Origin: Pandoraea iniqua
GTDB taxonomy: Bacteria > Pseudomonadota > Gammaproteobacteria > Burkholderiales > Burkholderiaceae
DNA length: 64,000 nt
Assembly (NCBI RefSeq): GCF_902459685.1
Contig: NZ_CABPSF010000004.1
Span: forward strand, 186,001-250,000
Reading direction: 5' to 3'
The notes below the pieces were generated by a model, which saw only the letters and a list, made by a program, of their open reading frames with translations, was not told the origin of the DNA and did no database searches. Below are positions 28,801-37,738 of this stretch, piece by piece. Each line of letters starts with the position of its first letter. The first letter of the stretch is position 1. The position numbers and the translations under genes are program-made.

Positions 28801-29031
28801 GGCGAATTGTGGCCGACGAGTCGGCAATGAGAAGCTATCGGGAGCGTATCTGCGCGTAACTGACCAGATGGCGCAGGGAGAGACAGGCAGGCGAGATCGA
28901 GGGGAGCGATGCAGAAGTCATGCGGCCATAATGGTGGCCGTGCTGGCGTGCGGTTGTCTCCTCAGAGCTCTGCGTCTCCTGATGCTTTCGTCGCCCGGTA
29001 TTTGTCGAAAGCATGGCGACGATTCTAACGA

Positions 29032-29058
29032 AAACGGCGGGCACGTGGCCCGCCGTAT
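29032..29058 (-). terminator. Terminator after Rieske oxygenase gene
   Basis: Perfect 9-bp stem ACGGCGGGC/GCCCGCCGT with a 5-base loop, followed on the reverse strand by TTTTCGTT. The 340-base gap between the EamA and Rieske genes holds this terminator and the EamA upstream region; no gene was seen in it. Confidence 0.85.
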
Positions 29059-29140
29059 TCACTTATTTCGGCAAATATTTAATTCAGTCTCTCGTGCGCG
29101 ACATGGCTGTCTCACCAGATGAGATTTTGTGGGCAATGGC

Positions 29141-30256
29141 TCAAAAATCGCCCATCTGGCGTCGCAGAAACTCATGGAAGTGCTGCATGCCGTCTTCCAT
29201 CGGACTTTGGTACGGGCCGACTTCGGATACGCCACGTTCGTACAACGCGCGGCGTCCGGCGTCCATACGCTCGGCGATCTCGTCGTCTTCGCGTGCCGTT
29301 TCCATGTACGCCGCCCGTTCCGCCTCGATGAATTCGCGCTCGAAGAGGGCGATTTCCTCGGGGTAATAGAATTCGACGATGTTCGTCGTCTTCTGCGGGC
29401 CACGCGGAATCAGCCACGACACGACCAGCACATGCGGATACCACTCGATCATCAGATGGGGGTAGTACACCATCCAGATCGCGCCGAAATCGGGCGGGAC
29501 GCCTTCGCGGTAACGCAGCAGCACGTCGTGCCACTGGCGGTAAATCGGGCTGCCCGGCTTGCCGAGACCTTCATGCACGCCAACCGTCTGCACGCTGTAC
29601 CAGTCGCCGAACTCCCAGCTCAGGTCTTCGCACGAGACGAAGCTGCCGAGGCCGGGGTGGAACGGCACGACGTGATAGTCCTCGAGATAAACCTCGATGA
29701 ACGTCTTCCAGTTGTAGTTACATTCGTGCACTTCGACGTGATCGAACATGAAATTCGAGAAGTCGAGATGGTGCTTCACGCCGAGGCGCGAGAGATCGGC
29801 CTGCACGTCGCGGCCTTCTGCCTCGAACAGCAAGCCATTCCAGCGTTGCAGCGGGAACTTGCTGAGATTCAGGCAGGGCTTTTCCGGGAAATGCGGCGCG
29901 CCGAGCAGTTCGCCCTTCGTGTCGTAAGTCCAGCGGTGAAGCGGGCACACGATGTTGCGCGCGTTGCCACGGCCATTGAGCATGACCGCCTGGCGGTGGC
30001 GGCAGACGTTGGAAAGCAGTTCGATGCCGCCGTGCTCGCCCGCACCGTTGCGGACCAGCATGCGGCCTTCCTGCTCGGCCGGAAGGGCAAAATAATCGCC
30101 GGCTTCCGGGATCATCAATTCATGGCCCACGTAGCGCGGACCATGCTGGAAAAGGACTTCACGCTCGCGGGCCAGCAGGGCCTCGTCGAAGTACGTGTAG
30201 ACCGGCAGTTGGCTCGAGGCCGGTTTCAATTGCAATGCGCTGCTTAGATTGGACAT
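29141..30256 (-). CDS. Rieske [2Fe-2S] ring-hydroxylating oxygenase alpha subunit
   Basis: Cytoplasmic iron-sulfur oxygenase of 371 residues. The Rieske ligands are C85-x-H87 and C104-x2-H107. Mononuclear iron ligands H195 and H200 lie in EDYHVVPFHPG, with the bridging acidic residues before them. This is the alpha-subunit layout of aromatic ring-hydroxylating dioxygenases and of betaine or choline demethylases such as GbcA. No reductase, ferredoxin or beta-subunit gene is adjacent, so electrons must come from elsewhere. ATG 30256 has GGGAG five bases upstream; a GTG six bases earlier overlaps that site. Substrate unknown. Confidence 0.88.
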   Translation of the reverse strand: MSNLSSALQLKPASSQLPVYTYFDEALLAREREVLFQHGPRYVGHELMIPEAGDYFALPAEQEGRMLVRNGAGEHGGIELLSNVCRHRQAVMLNGRGNARNIVCPLHRWTYDTKGELLGAPHFPEKPCLNLSKFPLQRWNGLLFEAEGRDVQADLSRLGVKHHLDFSNFMFDHVEVHECNYNWKTFIEVYLEDYHVVPFHPGLGSFVSCEDLSWEFGDWYSVQTVGVHEGLGKPGSPIYRQWHDVLLRYREGVPPDFGAIWMVYYPHLMIEWYPHVLVVSWLIPRGPQKTTNIVEFYYPEEIALFEREFIEAERAAYMETAREDDEIAERMDAGRRALYERGVSEVGPYQSPMEDGMQHFHEFLRRQMGDF

Positions 30257-30452
30257 TCCCACTCCCGTCGAGCTTGGAAAGCAGTGAACAACCCAACCAT
30301 CGAAAAATCGATTTAGGGGAACCGATGATTATACCCGGTATGCGCGTCAAGCGGCCGCTAAGTCCATGATTTGCGTTAAATATTGTCCGAAAAATGTCGT
30401 CACTTGCGCTTTTGAAGCGATTCGCGCTCTGCGAGCCGAGACGCTTTTGCCG

Positions 30453-30458
30453 TAAAAT
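30453..30458 (+). promoter_or_regulatory. xseB operon -10 box
   Basis: TAAAAT lies 27 bases before the xseB ATG, in a relatively AT-rich divergent gap. No clean -35 element was identified. Confidence 0.4.
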
Positions 30459-30485
30459 GGAACATTCGACCCGAATTTTGCGTTT

Positions 30486-30752
30486 ATGGCCAAGACTGCA
30501 AAGTCGCAAGACGCGGCACCTGAGGTGCTGCAAGACCTGCCCGAAACCTATGAAGCCGCACTCGCCGAGCTAGAACAGCTCGTCGGCCGGATGGAAGGGG
30601 GCGAGCTGGGTCTGGAGGAATCGCTGGGGGCATACCGGCGCGGCGCGGCCTTGGTGAAATACTGCCAAGGTTTGCTCGAAAAGGTGGAGCAGCAGGTCAA
30701 GGTGCTCGAGGGCGAAACATTGAAGCCGCTCGACGCAGACCGCGACGAATAA
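30486..30752 (+). CDS. xseB: Exodeoxyribonuclease VII small subunit
   Basis: Small cytoplasmic helical protein of 88 residues that binds the XseA catalytic subunit to degrade single-stranded DNA. The core (YEAALAELEQLVGRMEGGEL, then LEESLGAYRRGAALVKYCQ) is the family signature. xseB is commonly the first gene of an xseB-ispA-dxs operon in proteobacteria, exactly as here. xseA is not in the window. Confidence 0.95.
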   Translation: MAKTAKSQDAAPEVLQDLPETYEAALAELEQLVGRMEGGELGLEESLGAYRRGAALVKYCQGLLEKVEQQVKVLEGETLKPLDADRDE

Positions 30753-30860
30753 AAGGCGTTCTCGACGCTCGAGGTGTCCGAGACGTTCGAGACGTCAGAA
30801 TTACGCCGCATGGCGACCCAAAACACGCACGGCCGAACCGGTACGTGCAGGATGAAGACG

Positions 30861-31757
30861 ATGGCGGATCAGAATATCAAGGCCTGGATGCAGGCTGTGC
30901 AGGCTCGTGTAGAACAGGCGCTCGACGCCGCGTTGCCCAAGGCCGCCGATGGCGGCTCGGCACGACTCAACGACGCGATGCGTTACGCAGTACTCGGTGG
31001 CGGCAAGCGCGTGCGCCCGCTGCTTTGCTTCGCCGCTGGCGAAGTGACGCAGGCCAGCGAAGCGGCGCTCGACCGGGCGGCCAGCGCGGTGGAAATGATT
31101 CACGCTTACTCGCTCGTGCACGACGATCTGCCGTGCATGGACGACGACGATCTGCGTCGCGGTAAGCCGACCGTACACGTGCAATATGACGAAGCCACCG
31201 GCTTGCTGGCCGGCGACGGGCTGCAAACGCAGGCGTTCGCGTTGCTCGGTGAAGCCACTTCGGACCTGAGTGCGGCACAATCGCTCGCGCTGGTCCGTGA
31301 GTTGGCGGTGGCCTCCGGTGCGCTCGGCATGGCCGGCGGTCAGGCGATCGATCTGGAAAGCGTCGGCATCAAGCTCACGCAATCGCAACTCGAAAACATG
31401 CATCGCCTGAAGACCGGCGCATTGCTGCGGGCTTCGCTGCGTATGGGCGCGATCTGCGGCCGCGCGTTGTCGGACGACGAAAGCGCCGCACTCGACGCTT
31501 ACGCCGCGGCGGTCGGGCTGGCATTCCAGGTGGTGGACGACATTCTCGACGCGACGGCCGACTCGGCGACGCTCGGCAAGACGGCGGGCAAGGATGCCGC
31601 CAACGACAAGCCGACCTACGTGTCGCTGATGGGGCTGGACGGGGCACGTGGCTACGCAGAGAAGTTGCGTGCCGATGCTCACAAGGCCAGTGAATCGCTG
31701 GGTAACGCCGAGCGCCTTCGCGCGCTGGCCGATTACGTGGTCGATCGTATCAACTGA
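30861..31757 (+). CDS. ispA: Farnesyl diphosphate synthase
   Basis: Cytoplasmic prenyltransferase that joins IPP to DMAPP and GPP to give farnesyl diphosphate, the precursor of quinones and undecaprenyl phosphate. The 298 residues carry GGGKRVRPLL (47-56), the first Asp-rich motif DDLPCMDDDD (88-97) with the four-residue insertion typical of bacterial short-chain synthases, and the second Asp-rich motif VVDDILD. ATG 30861 is chosen because GCAGGA lies eight bases upstream; earlier in-frame starts have no such site. It lies 108 bases after xseB and 258 bases before dxs. Confidence 0.96.
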   Translation: MADQNIKAWMQAVQARVEQALDAALPKAADGGSARLNDAMRYAVLGGGKRVRPLLCFAAGEVTQASEAALDRAASAVEMIHAYSLVHDDLPCMDDDDLRRGKPTVHVQYDEATGLLAGDGLQTQAFALLGEATSDLSAAQSLALVRELAVASGALGMAGGQAIDLESVGIKLTQSQLENMHRLKTGALLRASLRMGAICGRALSDDESAALDAYAAAVGLAFQVVDDILDATADSATLGKTAGKDAANDKPTYVSLMGLDGARGYAEKLRADAHKASESLGNAERLRALADYVVDRIN

Positions 31758-31766
31758 TGGTGAGTG

Positions 31767-31893
31767 GGGCGGATCTTCCGTCTTCGGACGGTAACGCCCG
31801 CGAACCCTCAGGAGCGGCGAAATGCTGCTCAAGAAAGAAGTGAACAGATTTAGAGGCGGTTTCGGCTGAGGATTACGGGACCCGGCACCGCCT
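31767..31893 (+). ncRNA. Candidate structured RNA element before dxs
   Basis: The 258-base ispA-dxs gap contains three clear hairpins. One has a stem GGGCG/CGCCC (31767-31771, 31795-31799) enclosing CCGTC-TTCG-GACGG (31778-31791). The second is GAGCGGC-GAAAT-GCTGCTC (31812-31830, one G-U pair). The third has arms AGGCGGT/ACCGCCT (31854-31860, 31887-31893). No T-run follows any of them, so a simple terminator is unlikely. It could be a leader regulating dxs or an operon-processing site. It does not match known riboswitch cores that I can recall. This is inference from base pairing only. Confidence 0.4.
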
Positions 31894-32015
31894 GCGGTAG
31901 TGACAAGCAAGGGCAAGGAGGGTCGGCGCGGTCTCCCCACAGAACGCACCGGCAGGACATCGGCGACAGCGCTCAGGGGGTGCTGCCCGACAATACGCCT
32001 ATATATGGAACGACG

Positions 32016-33941
32016 ATGTACGAACTGCTAAATACCATCGATGACCCGGCCGCACTGCGGCGTCTGGAGCGTCGCCAACTGGCACCGTTGGCCGAAGAGC
32101 TGCGCGCTTTCGTGCTCGAGAGCGTGTCGCGCACGGGCGGGCACCTGTCGTCCAACCTCGGCACGGTCGAGTTGACGATTGCGTTGCACTACGTGTTCAA
32201 CACGCCGGAAGATCGCATCGTCTGGGACGTGGGCCATCAGAGCTACCCGCACAAGATCCTGACCGGTCGCCGTGGGGACATGGGCACGCTGCGCCAGTTG
32301 GGCGGCATCTCCGGTTTCCCGAAGCGTGACGAATCGCCTTACGACACGTTCGGCACGGCGCACTCGAGCACGTCGATTTCGGCCGCACTCGGTATGGCGC
32401 TCGGCGCACGCACCAAGGGTGAGCACCGTTTTGGCATCGCTGTGATCGGCGACGGCGCGATGACGGCCGGCATGGCGTTCGAAGCGATGAACAATGCCGG
32501 CGTGCACGAAGACGTGCCGCTGCTGGTCATCCTGAATGACAACGACATGTCGATCTCGCCGCCGGTCGGCGCGCTCAACCGCTATCTCGCCCGCCTCATG
32601 TCGGGCCGTTTTTATGCGGCCGCGAAGAAGGGCGTGGAGAAAGTGCTGAGCGTTGCACCGCCGGTGCTGGAGCTGGCGCGCAAGTTCGAAGAGCATGCCA
32701 AGGGCATGGTCGTGCCGGCCACGATGTTCGAGGAGTTCGGCTTCAACTACATCGGCCCGATCGACGGTCACGACCTCGATTCGCTGATCCCGACGCTCGA
32801 AAACATCAAGAATCTGAAGGGGCCGCAGTTCCTGCACGTGGTTACGCGCAAGGGCTATGGCTACAAGCTGGCGGAAGCCGATCCGGTGCTGTATCACGGC
32901 CCGGGCAAGTTCAATCCGGCCGAAGGCATCAAGCCGAGCACGAGCAGCAAGAAGACGTACACGCAAGTGTTCGGCGACTGGCTGTGCGATATGGCTGCTG
33001 CGGACAAGCGCGTCGTCGGTATCACGCCGGCCATGCGCGAAGGCTCGGGCATGGTCGAGTTCGAAAAGCGCTTCCCGGAGCGTTATTACGACGTCGGCAT
33101 TGCTGAGCAGCACGCGGTGACGTTCGCGGGCGGCATGGCCACCGAAGGCCTCAAGCCGGTGGTCGCCATCTACTCTACGTTCTTGCAACGCGGCTACGAT
33201 CAGCTGATTCACGACGTCGCGCTGCAAAACCTGCCGGTGGTGTTCGCGCTGGACCGCTCCGGTCTGGTGGGCGCTGACGGGGCGACGCACGCAGGTGCGT
33301 ACGACATCGCCTTCATGCGCTGTATCCCGAACATGGTGGTGATGGCGCCGTCCGATGAGAACGAGTGCCGCCAGATGCTGTACACGGGGGTGCAGATCGA
33401 CGGTCCGTCGGCAGTGCGCTATCCGCGTGGTGCAGGCACGGGTGCCGCGATCGAGCAGACGATGACGGCCCTGCCGATCGGCAAGGGCGTGGTGCGTCGT
33501 GAAGGTCAGGCCGAAGCCGGCCGCCGCGTCGCGATTCTCGCGTTCGGCAGCATGGTTGCCCCTGCACTGGCTGCGGCGGAACAACTCGATGCGACGGTGG
33601 CTGACATGCGCTTCGTCAAGCCGATCGACGACGAGTTGATCGCCCGTCTGGCGCAAACGCACGACTATCTCGTGACCGTGGAAGAGGGCAGCATCATGGG
33701 TGGCGCCGGCTCGGCCGTCGCGGAATCCCTGCTGGCCGGTGGGGTTACTCGCCCCGTACTACAATTGGGCCTGCCCGATCGCTTCATCGATCATGGCGAC
33801 CCCGCGCTGCTGCTGGCTTCGGTCGGCCTCGACGCTGCGGGTATCGCGAAGTCGATCAACGAGCGATTCGACCTCAAGTCGCAAGGCGCGGCCGAGGCAT
33901 CGAAGACATCGGACAAAGTGACGACAAAGCTCGTCGCCTGA
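32016..33941 (+). CDS. dxs: 1-deoxy-D-xylulose-5-phosphate synthase
   Basis: Thiamine-diphosphate enzyme that condenses pyruvate and glyceraldehyde-3-phosphate, the first step of the MEP isoprenoid pathway. The 641 residues match the family. The ThDP/Mg motif [18 protein letters not shown] lies near residues 150-167, and the catalytic glutamate is in [16 protein letters not shown] 32016 ([17 protein letters not shown]) gives the conserved start; a short upstream in-frame extension is not supported. Together with ispA it supplies both ends of prenyl precursor synthesis. A strong terminator follows, ending the xseB-ispA-dxs operon. Confidence 0.97.
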   Translation: MYELLNTIDDPAALRRLERRQLAPLAEELRAFVLESVSRTGGHLSSNLGTVELTIALHYVFNTPEDRIVWDVGHQSYPHKILTGRRGDMGTLRQLGGISGFPKRDESPYDTFGTAHSSTSISAALGMALGARTKGEHRFGIAVIGDGAMTAGMAFEAMNNAGVHEDVPLLVILNDNDMSISPPVGALNRYLARLMSGRFYAAAKKGVEKVLSVAPPVLELARKFEEHAKGMVVPATMFEEFGFNYIGPIDGHDLDSLIPTLENIKNLKGPQFLHVVTRKGYGYKLAEADPVLYHGPGKFNPAEGIKPSTSSKKTYTQVFGDWLCDMAAADKRVVGITPAMREGSGMVEFEKRFPERYYDVGIAEQHAVTFAGGMATEGLKPVVAIYSTFLQRGYDQLIHDVALQNLPVVFALDRSGLVGADGATHAGAYDIAFMRCIPNMVVMAPSDENECRQMLYTGVQIDGPSAVRYPRGAGTGAAIEQTMTALPIGKGVVRREGQAEAGRRVAILAFGSMVAPALAAAEQLDATVADMRFVKPIDDELIARLAQTHDYLVTVEEGSIMGGAGSAVAESLLAGGVTRPVLQLGLPDRFIDHGDPALLLASVGLDAAGIAKSINERFDLKSQGAAEASKTSDKVTTKLVA

Positions 33942-33965
33942 TTGGTCGGTCGTTAGCTATACCTG

Positions 33966-34001
33966 AACGATCCGGCTTTCGCGCCGGATCGTTTTGTTTT
34001 T
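33966..34001 (+). terminator. Terminator of the xseB-ispA-dxs operon
   Basis: Perfect 11-bp stem AACGATCCGGC/GCCGGATCGTT with a 6-base loop, followed by TTTTGTTTTT. Textbook Rho-independent terminator. Confidence 0.95.
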
Positions 34002-34021
34002 GAGAAGCGCTTCCCACATCC

Positions 34022-34085
34022 CGTGCCGGGGCTCTCCGGCACGTTCCCGATGACTCTCGCCAGCGGCTCGCGAGCCCGGCATCGG
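34022..34085 (+). promoter_or_regulatory. Structured folE2 leader (candidate regulatory RNA)
   Basis: Between the dxs terminator and folE2 lie two nested or adjacent hairpins. The first is CGTGCCGG/CCGGCACG (8-bp perfect stem, 34022-34043). The second has outer arms CCGATG/CATCGG (34047-34052, 34080-34085) enclosing the palindrome GGCTCGCGAGCC (34065-34076). The second structure ends 58 bases before the ATG. A regulatory leader for a folate-pathway gene is plausible, but no known riboswitch class is claimed. Confidence 0.4.
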
Positions 34086-34143
34086 AATGCGTTTGCCCAT
34101 TGCCTCCCCCCAAGTCGGCTTGCCGGCACAGAAGGATGAATAG

Positions 34144-34953
34144 ATGAACCAGATGAACCCCGCTTTCGTAATGCCGGACGTGCAGAGCAGCGTCGATACC
34201 CGGCAGATCCCGATTCAGCGCGTCGGTGTGCGCGGTGTGCGTCACCCGCTGTCGGTGCGTCTGGCCGGCGGTGACGTGCAGGCAAGCGTCGGCCTGTTCA
34301 ATCTCGATGTGCATTTGCCTGCCGATCAGAAGGGCACGCACATGTCGCGCTTTGTCGCGTTGCTCGAAGAAAATCGTGCGCCGCTCGATCTGGCGGCATT
34401 CCGCACGATGCTCGACAGCATGCTCGTCAAGCTGGAAGCCGAAGCCGGTCGCATCGAGGTGACGTTCCCGTATTTCATCAACAAGACGGCGCCGGTGTCC
34501 GGCGTGCAGAGTCTGATGGACTACGAGGTGACGCTCACGGGCGACGTGCGCAACGGCGTGTCGCGTATTTGGCTCAAGGTGTTGGTGCCGGTCACGAGCC
34601 TGTGCCCGTGCTCGAAGAAGATTTCGCAATACGGCGCGCACAACCAGCGCTCGCACATCACGATCGACGCCGAACTCTCCGGCGACATCGCCGTGGAAGA
34701 ACTGGTGCGCATGGCCGAAGAAGAAGCCTCTTGCGAACTGTGGGGCCTGCTCAAGCGTCCGGACGAGAAGTTCGTGACCGAGCGCGCGTACGAAAACCCG
34801 AAGTTCGTGGAAGATCTCGTGCGTGACGTGGCGACGCGTCTGAACAACGAGCCGCGCGTCGTGGCGTATGTGCTTCAGGCGGAGAACTTCGAATCGATCC
34901 ACAATCACAGCGCTTATGCTGTGATCGAGCGCGATAAGCGCGCGACAGCGTAA
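34144..34953 (+). CDS. folE2: GTP cyclohydrolase FolE2 (type IB)
   Basis: Cytoplasmic enzyme of 269 residues that converts GTP to dihydroneopterin triphosphate for folate and queuosine synthesis. It belongs to the FolE2 (GCYH-IB) family, identified by SLCPCSK with C154 and C156 and by the following AHNQRSH segment. FolE2 enzymes work with metals other than zinc and often replace FolE when zinc is scarce. AAGGA lies six bases before ATG 34144. No canonical Zur box was found by eye. A terminator follows, and the gene is monocistronic. Confidence 0.95.
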   Translation: MNQMNPAFVMPDVQSSVDTRQIPIQRVGVRGVRHPLSVRLAGGDVQASVGLFNLDVHLPADQKGTHMSRFVALLEENRAPLDLAAFRTMLDSMLVKLEAEAGRIEVTFPYFINKTAPVSGVQSLMDYEVTLTGDVRNGVSRIWLKVLVPVTSLCPCSKKISQYGAHNQRSHITIDAELSGDIAVEELVRMAEEEASCELWGLLKRPDEKFVTERAYENPKFVEDLVRDVATRLNNEPRVVAYVLQAENFESIHNHSAYAVIERDKRATA

Positions 34954-34973
34954 GCGGCTCCGGTCGACAGCCA

Positions 34974-35005
34974 TAAAAAAACCGCTCTTCGGAGCGGTTT
35001 TTCTT
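34974..35005. terminator. Bidirectional terminator between folE2 and tsaD
   Basis: Stem ACCGCTC/GAGCGGT with a TTCG tetraloop, preceded by seven A and followed by TTTTTCTTT. It can serve both convergent genes. Confidence 0.93.
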
Positions 35006-35043
35006 TGGGCGCTTGCGGGCGCCTGAGTGGCGCTGAAGCGAAC

Positions 35044-36075
35044 TCAGGCGCTGCGCACGATATCGGCCAGATCCCAGCGAGGGCGCACGGTGTAGGCATA
35101 TTCGCTGTCGGCTTCGTCTGGCCAGTGCTTGAGGCGCATCGCCCCGGCAAACGCGATCATCGCGCCGTTATCGGTGCAGAACGCCAGATCGGGGTAGTGC
35201 ACGCGATAGCCGCGACGCTTGGCGGCTTCGTTGAGCCCCTCGCGCAACTGTTTGTTCGCGCCGACACCGCCGGCGACCACCAGCGTTTTCATGCCGGTTT
35301 GCTTGAGGGCGGCCATCGATTTGGCGACGAGCACATCCACAATGGCATCGACGAAACCGCGTGCGAGGTCCGACTTCTCTTGCTCGCAGACGTTGCCGCC
35401 GAGGTTGCGCACTTGCGTGAGCACGGCAGTTTTCAGGCCGCTGAAGCTGAAGTCGAGATTGCCCGAGTGTTTCATCGGGCGCGGCAGGTCAAAACGCCCG
35501 GGCGTACCGAATTCGGCCAGACGCGAAACAGCGGGGCCGCCCGGATAGCCGAGGCCGAGCAGTTTGGCCGTCTTGTCGAAGGCTTCGCCGGCGGCGTCGT
35601 CGAGCGTCTCGCCGAGCATGGCGTATTGGCCAAACGCGCGCACTTCCATCAATTGCGTGTGACCGCCCGAGACGAGCAGCGCGACGAACGGGAAGCCGGG
35701 TGCATCGGGTGCCAGCAGCGGCGAGAGCAGGTGGCCTTCCAGATGGTGGACGCCGACGACCGGCCGATCGAGCGCAAACGCCAGCGCATTTGCCACGCTC
35801 GCGCCGACTAGCAGCGCGCCCGCGAGGCCGGGGCCTTGGGTATAGGCGATCGCGTCGACCGCGCTGAGCGGCTTGCCAGCTTGGGCGAGCACTTCTTCGG
35901 CTAGCGGCAGCGCGCGCCGGATGTGGTCGCGCGAGGCCAGTTCGGGCACGACGCCGCCGTATTCGCGATGCATGGCGATCTGCGAATGCAGGGCGTGCGA
36001 CAACAGACCGGCCTCGGTGTCGTAGAGGGCGAGTCCGGTTTCGTCGCAGGAGCTTTCAATGCCTAGAACCAGCAT
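35044..36075 (-). CDS. tsaD: tRNA threonylcarbamoyladenosine transferase TsaD
   Basis: Cytoplasmic ASKHA-fold ATPase of 343 residues that installs t6A37 on ANN-decoding tRNAs with TsaB, TsaC and TsaE. The metal-binding pair H111 and H115 (VHHLEGH) matches E. coli numbering. The N-terminal [15 protein letters not shown] phosphate-binding segment and VSGGHTQL are present. ATG 36075 has no obvious ribosome site. It is divergent from a flavoprotein gene. In many proteobacteria tsaD neighbours rpsU-dnaG-rpoD; here dnaG and rpoD are nearby but rpsU is not. Confidence 0.97.
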   Translation of the reverse strand: MLVLGIESSCDETGLALYDTEAGLLSHALHSQIAMHREYGGVVPELASRDHIRRALPLAEEVLAQAGKPLSAVDAIAYTQGPGLAGALLVGASVANALAFALDRPVVGVHHLEGHLLSPLLAPDAPGFPFVALLVSGGHTQLMEVRAFGQYAMLGETLDDAAGEAFDKTAKLLGLGYPGGPAVSRLAEFGTPGRFDLPRPMKHSGNLDFSFSGLKTAVLTQVRNLGGNVCEQEKSDLARGFVDAIVDVLVAKSMAALKQTGMKTLVVAGGVGANKQLREGLNEAAKRRGYRVHYPDLAFCTDNGAMIAFAGAMRLKHWPDEADSEYAYTVRPRWDLADIVRSA

Positions 36076-36152
36076 GGCGGGAGGAGAGGCGCGCGGCGTC
36101 TGTCAAAAAGGGGAACCGAGAAGTATACCAGTCACCCCCGACGCCCGCCGGT

Positions 36153-36158
36153 TACAAT
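36153..36158 (+). promoter_or_regulatory. -10 box of flavoprotein gene
   Basis: TACAAT overlaps the first possible ATG (36157) and ends eight bases before the second ATG (36166). Transcription from it would begin at or next to 36166, predicting a leaderless mRNA. Confidence 0.5.
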
Positions 36159-36165
36159 GCGCGCC

Positions 36166-37416
36166 ATGGAAAAGTTCGATGTAGCGATTGTGGGTGCCGG
36201 TGCTGCCGGCCTGATGTGCGCGGCTGCGGCCGGGCAACTCGGGCTGCGCGTCGTCCTCATCGATCATGCGACGCGTCTGGCGGAGAAGATCCGTATCTCG
36301 GGCGGCGGGCGCTGCAATTTCACCAATATCAACGCGGGGCCGGCCAATTACCTGTCGGAGAATCCGCGTTTCTGCCGTTCGGCGCTGGCACGTTACACGC
36401 CGCGCGATTTTCTGGATCTGCTCAAGCGCCACAAGATCGCGTGGCACGAGAAACATCGCGGGCAGCTGTTTTGCGATGAAAGTGCCGAAGACATCATCGA
36501 AATGCTTCGCAAGGAGTGTGCGGCGGGGCACGTGCACTGGCGCATGCCTTGCGCGGTGCATACCGTCGCGTATACCGATGCGGGCGGTGCTCATCCGTAT
36601 CACTTGACGACAGATGCGGGTCATATCGCAGCAAAACGGCTCGTGATCGCCACGGGTGGCCTCTCGATCCCCAAGATCGGGGCAACCGATTGGGGCTATC
36701 GCATTGCCCGTCAGTTCGGTCTGGACGTGATCGAGCCGCGCCCGGCGCTGGTGCCGCTGGTGTTCGACGCCGCCACGTGGGCGCCGTTTGCCGGCCTGTC
36801 CGGGCTTTCGCTGGAAGTGGATGTCAGCACGGGAAAGGGTAAAGAAGCGGGCAGTTTCGTGGAAGATCTGCTCTTTACGCACCGTGGGCTGTCCGGACCA
36901 GCGATTCTGCAAATCTCCAGTTTTTGGACGCCGGGGCAACCGATTGCCCTGAATCTGGCGCCCGCGACGGACATCGAGGCCGCGCTTTTCGAGGCGAAGG
37001 CCACGTCGAAGCGTCAACTCGCCAACTTGCTCGCCCAGTGGGTGCCGGCGCGGCTGGCCGACGCGTGGGTGGCCAATAGCGGGCTTTCGCCGCAGGCGCG
37101 GGTGCAGGAGTTGTCGGACAAAGCGTTGCGCTCGCTCGCGCAGGCGTTTTCCGGCTGGACGCTGAAGCCGTGCGGCTCAGAGGGCTGGCGCAAGGCGGAG
37201 GTTACGCGCGGCGGCGTGGATACGCGGGCGCTGTCGTCGGCCACCCTTGAGGCGCGCGCGCAGCCGGGCTTGCATTTCATCGGCGAAGTCGTCGACGTGA
37301 CCGGCTGGCTGGGTGGGTACAACTTCCAGTGGGCGTGGGCGTCGGCGGTGGCCTGTGCGCAGGCGATGTCCGAGAGTGTGCGGGCCGCCATGCCCGGAGG
37401 TGACGCCCTGTCGTAG
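36166..37416 (+). CDS. HI0933-family NAD(P)/FAD-dependent oxidoreductase
   Basis: Cytoplasmic flavoprotein of 416 residues in the HI0933/YhiN (BaiN-like) family. The FAD-binding dinucleotide fold starts at residue 4 (FDVAIVGAGAAGLMCAAAAG), and the family motif ISGGGRCNFTN follows. LHFIGEVVDVTGWLGGYNFQWAWASG-like residues close the C-terminus. The physiological substrate is unknown; one gut relative reduces bile-acid intermediates. Two ATGs are nine bases apart; the second, 36166, is preferred because the first overlaps a TACAAT box. There is no ribosome site. The gene stands between tsaD and yqeY, where it interrupts the usual macromolecular-synthesis neighbourhood. Confidence 0.9.
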   Translation: MEKFDVAIVGAGAAGLMCAAAAGQLGLRVVLIDHATRLAEKIRISGGGRCNFTNINAGPANYLSENPRFCRSALARYTPRDFLDLLKRHKIAWHEKHRGQLFCDESAEDIIEMLRKECAAGHVHWRMPCAVHTVAYTDAGGAHPYHLTTDAGHIAAKRLVIATGGLSIPKIGATDWGYRIARQFGLDVIEPRPALVPLVFDAATWAPFAGLSGLSLEVDVSTGKGKEAGSFVEDLLFTHRGLSGPAILQISSFWTPGQPIALNLAPATDIEAALFEAKATSKRQLANLLAQWVPARLADAWVANSGLSPQARVQELSDKALRSLAQAFSGWTLKPCGSEGWRKAEVTRGGVDTRALSSATLEARAQPGLHFIGEVVDVTGWLGGYNFQWAWASAVACAQAMSESVRAAMPGGDALS

Positions 37417-37537
37417 ACGGCCCCTGGGTCGCCGTGATACGCTCTCTCCTTCGTGGAGACGGCGCTTTTCGACAGCCAGATCGTCCGTCGAACCCGTTCC
37501 GATGCCGCCGACGTGCGGCATCTGCGTCTCCATCGAG

Positions 37538-37570
37538 CCCGCTTGTGAATTGTCTTCCAAGCGGGTTTTT
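37538..37570 (+). terminator. Terminator before yqeY
   Basis: Stem CCCGCTTG/CAAGCGGG with a 12-base loop followed by TTTTT. A second perfect 8-bp hairpin (GATGCCGC/GCGGCATC, 37501-37522) lies just upstream. The 322-base gap holds these, a T-rich stretch and the yqeY promoter, but no rpsU gene. Confidence 0.8.
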
Positions 37571-37701
37571 GTGTTCTTTAGTTGTGTTTTTTATTTGAGT
37601 TCTCTACCACTGTTTGTGGCCAGCGCCAGCCTATCGGCTGCGGCCGCAGGCGGTGTGTGCCAAGCCTTGCCGGCCGTCCTTTTCTTTGGGGCGGCATGCA
37701 C

Positions 37702-37707
37702 TACACT
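37702..37707 (+). promoter_or_regulatory. yqeY -10 box
   Basis: TACACT, 31 bases before the yqeY ATG; -35 not clearly recognisable. Confidence 0.4.
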
Positions 37708-37738
37708 GAAACGTATTCGAATTCCGGAATCCCAGCTC

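Noticed and set aside
31767-31893. TPP riboswitch before dxs (a ThDP enzyme)
   Set aside because: The conserved CUGAGA and ACCUGAUC-type core elements are absent.
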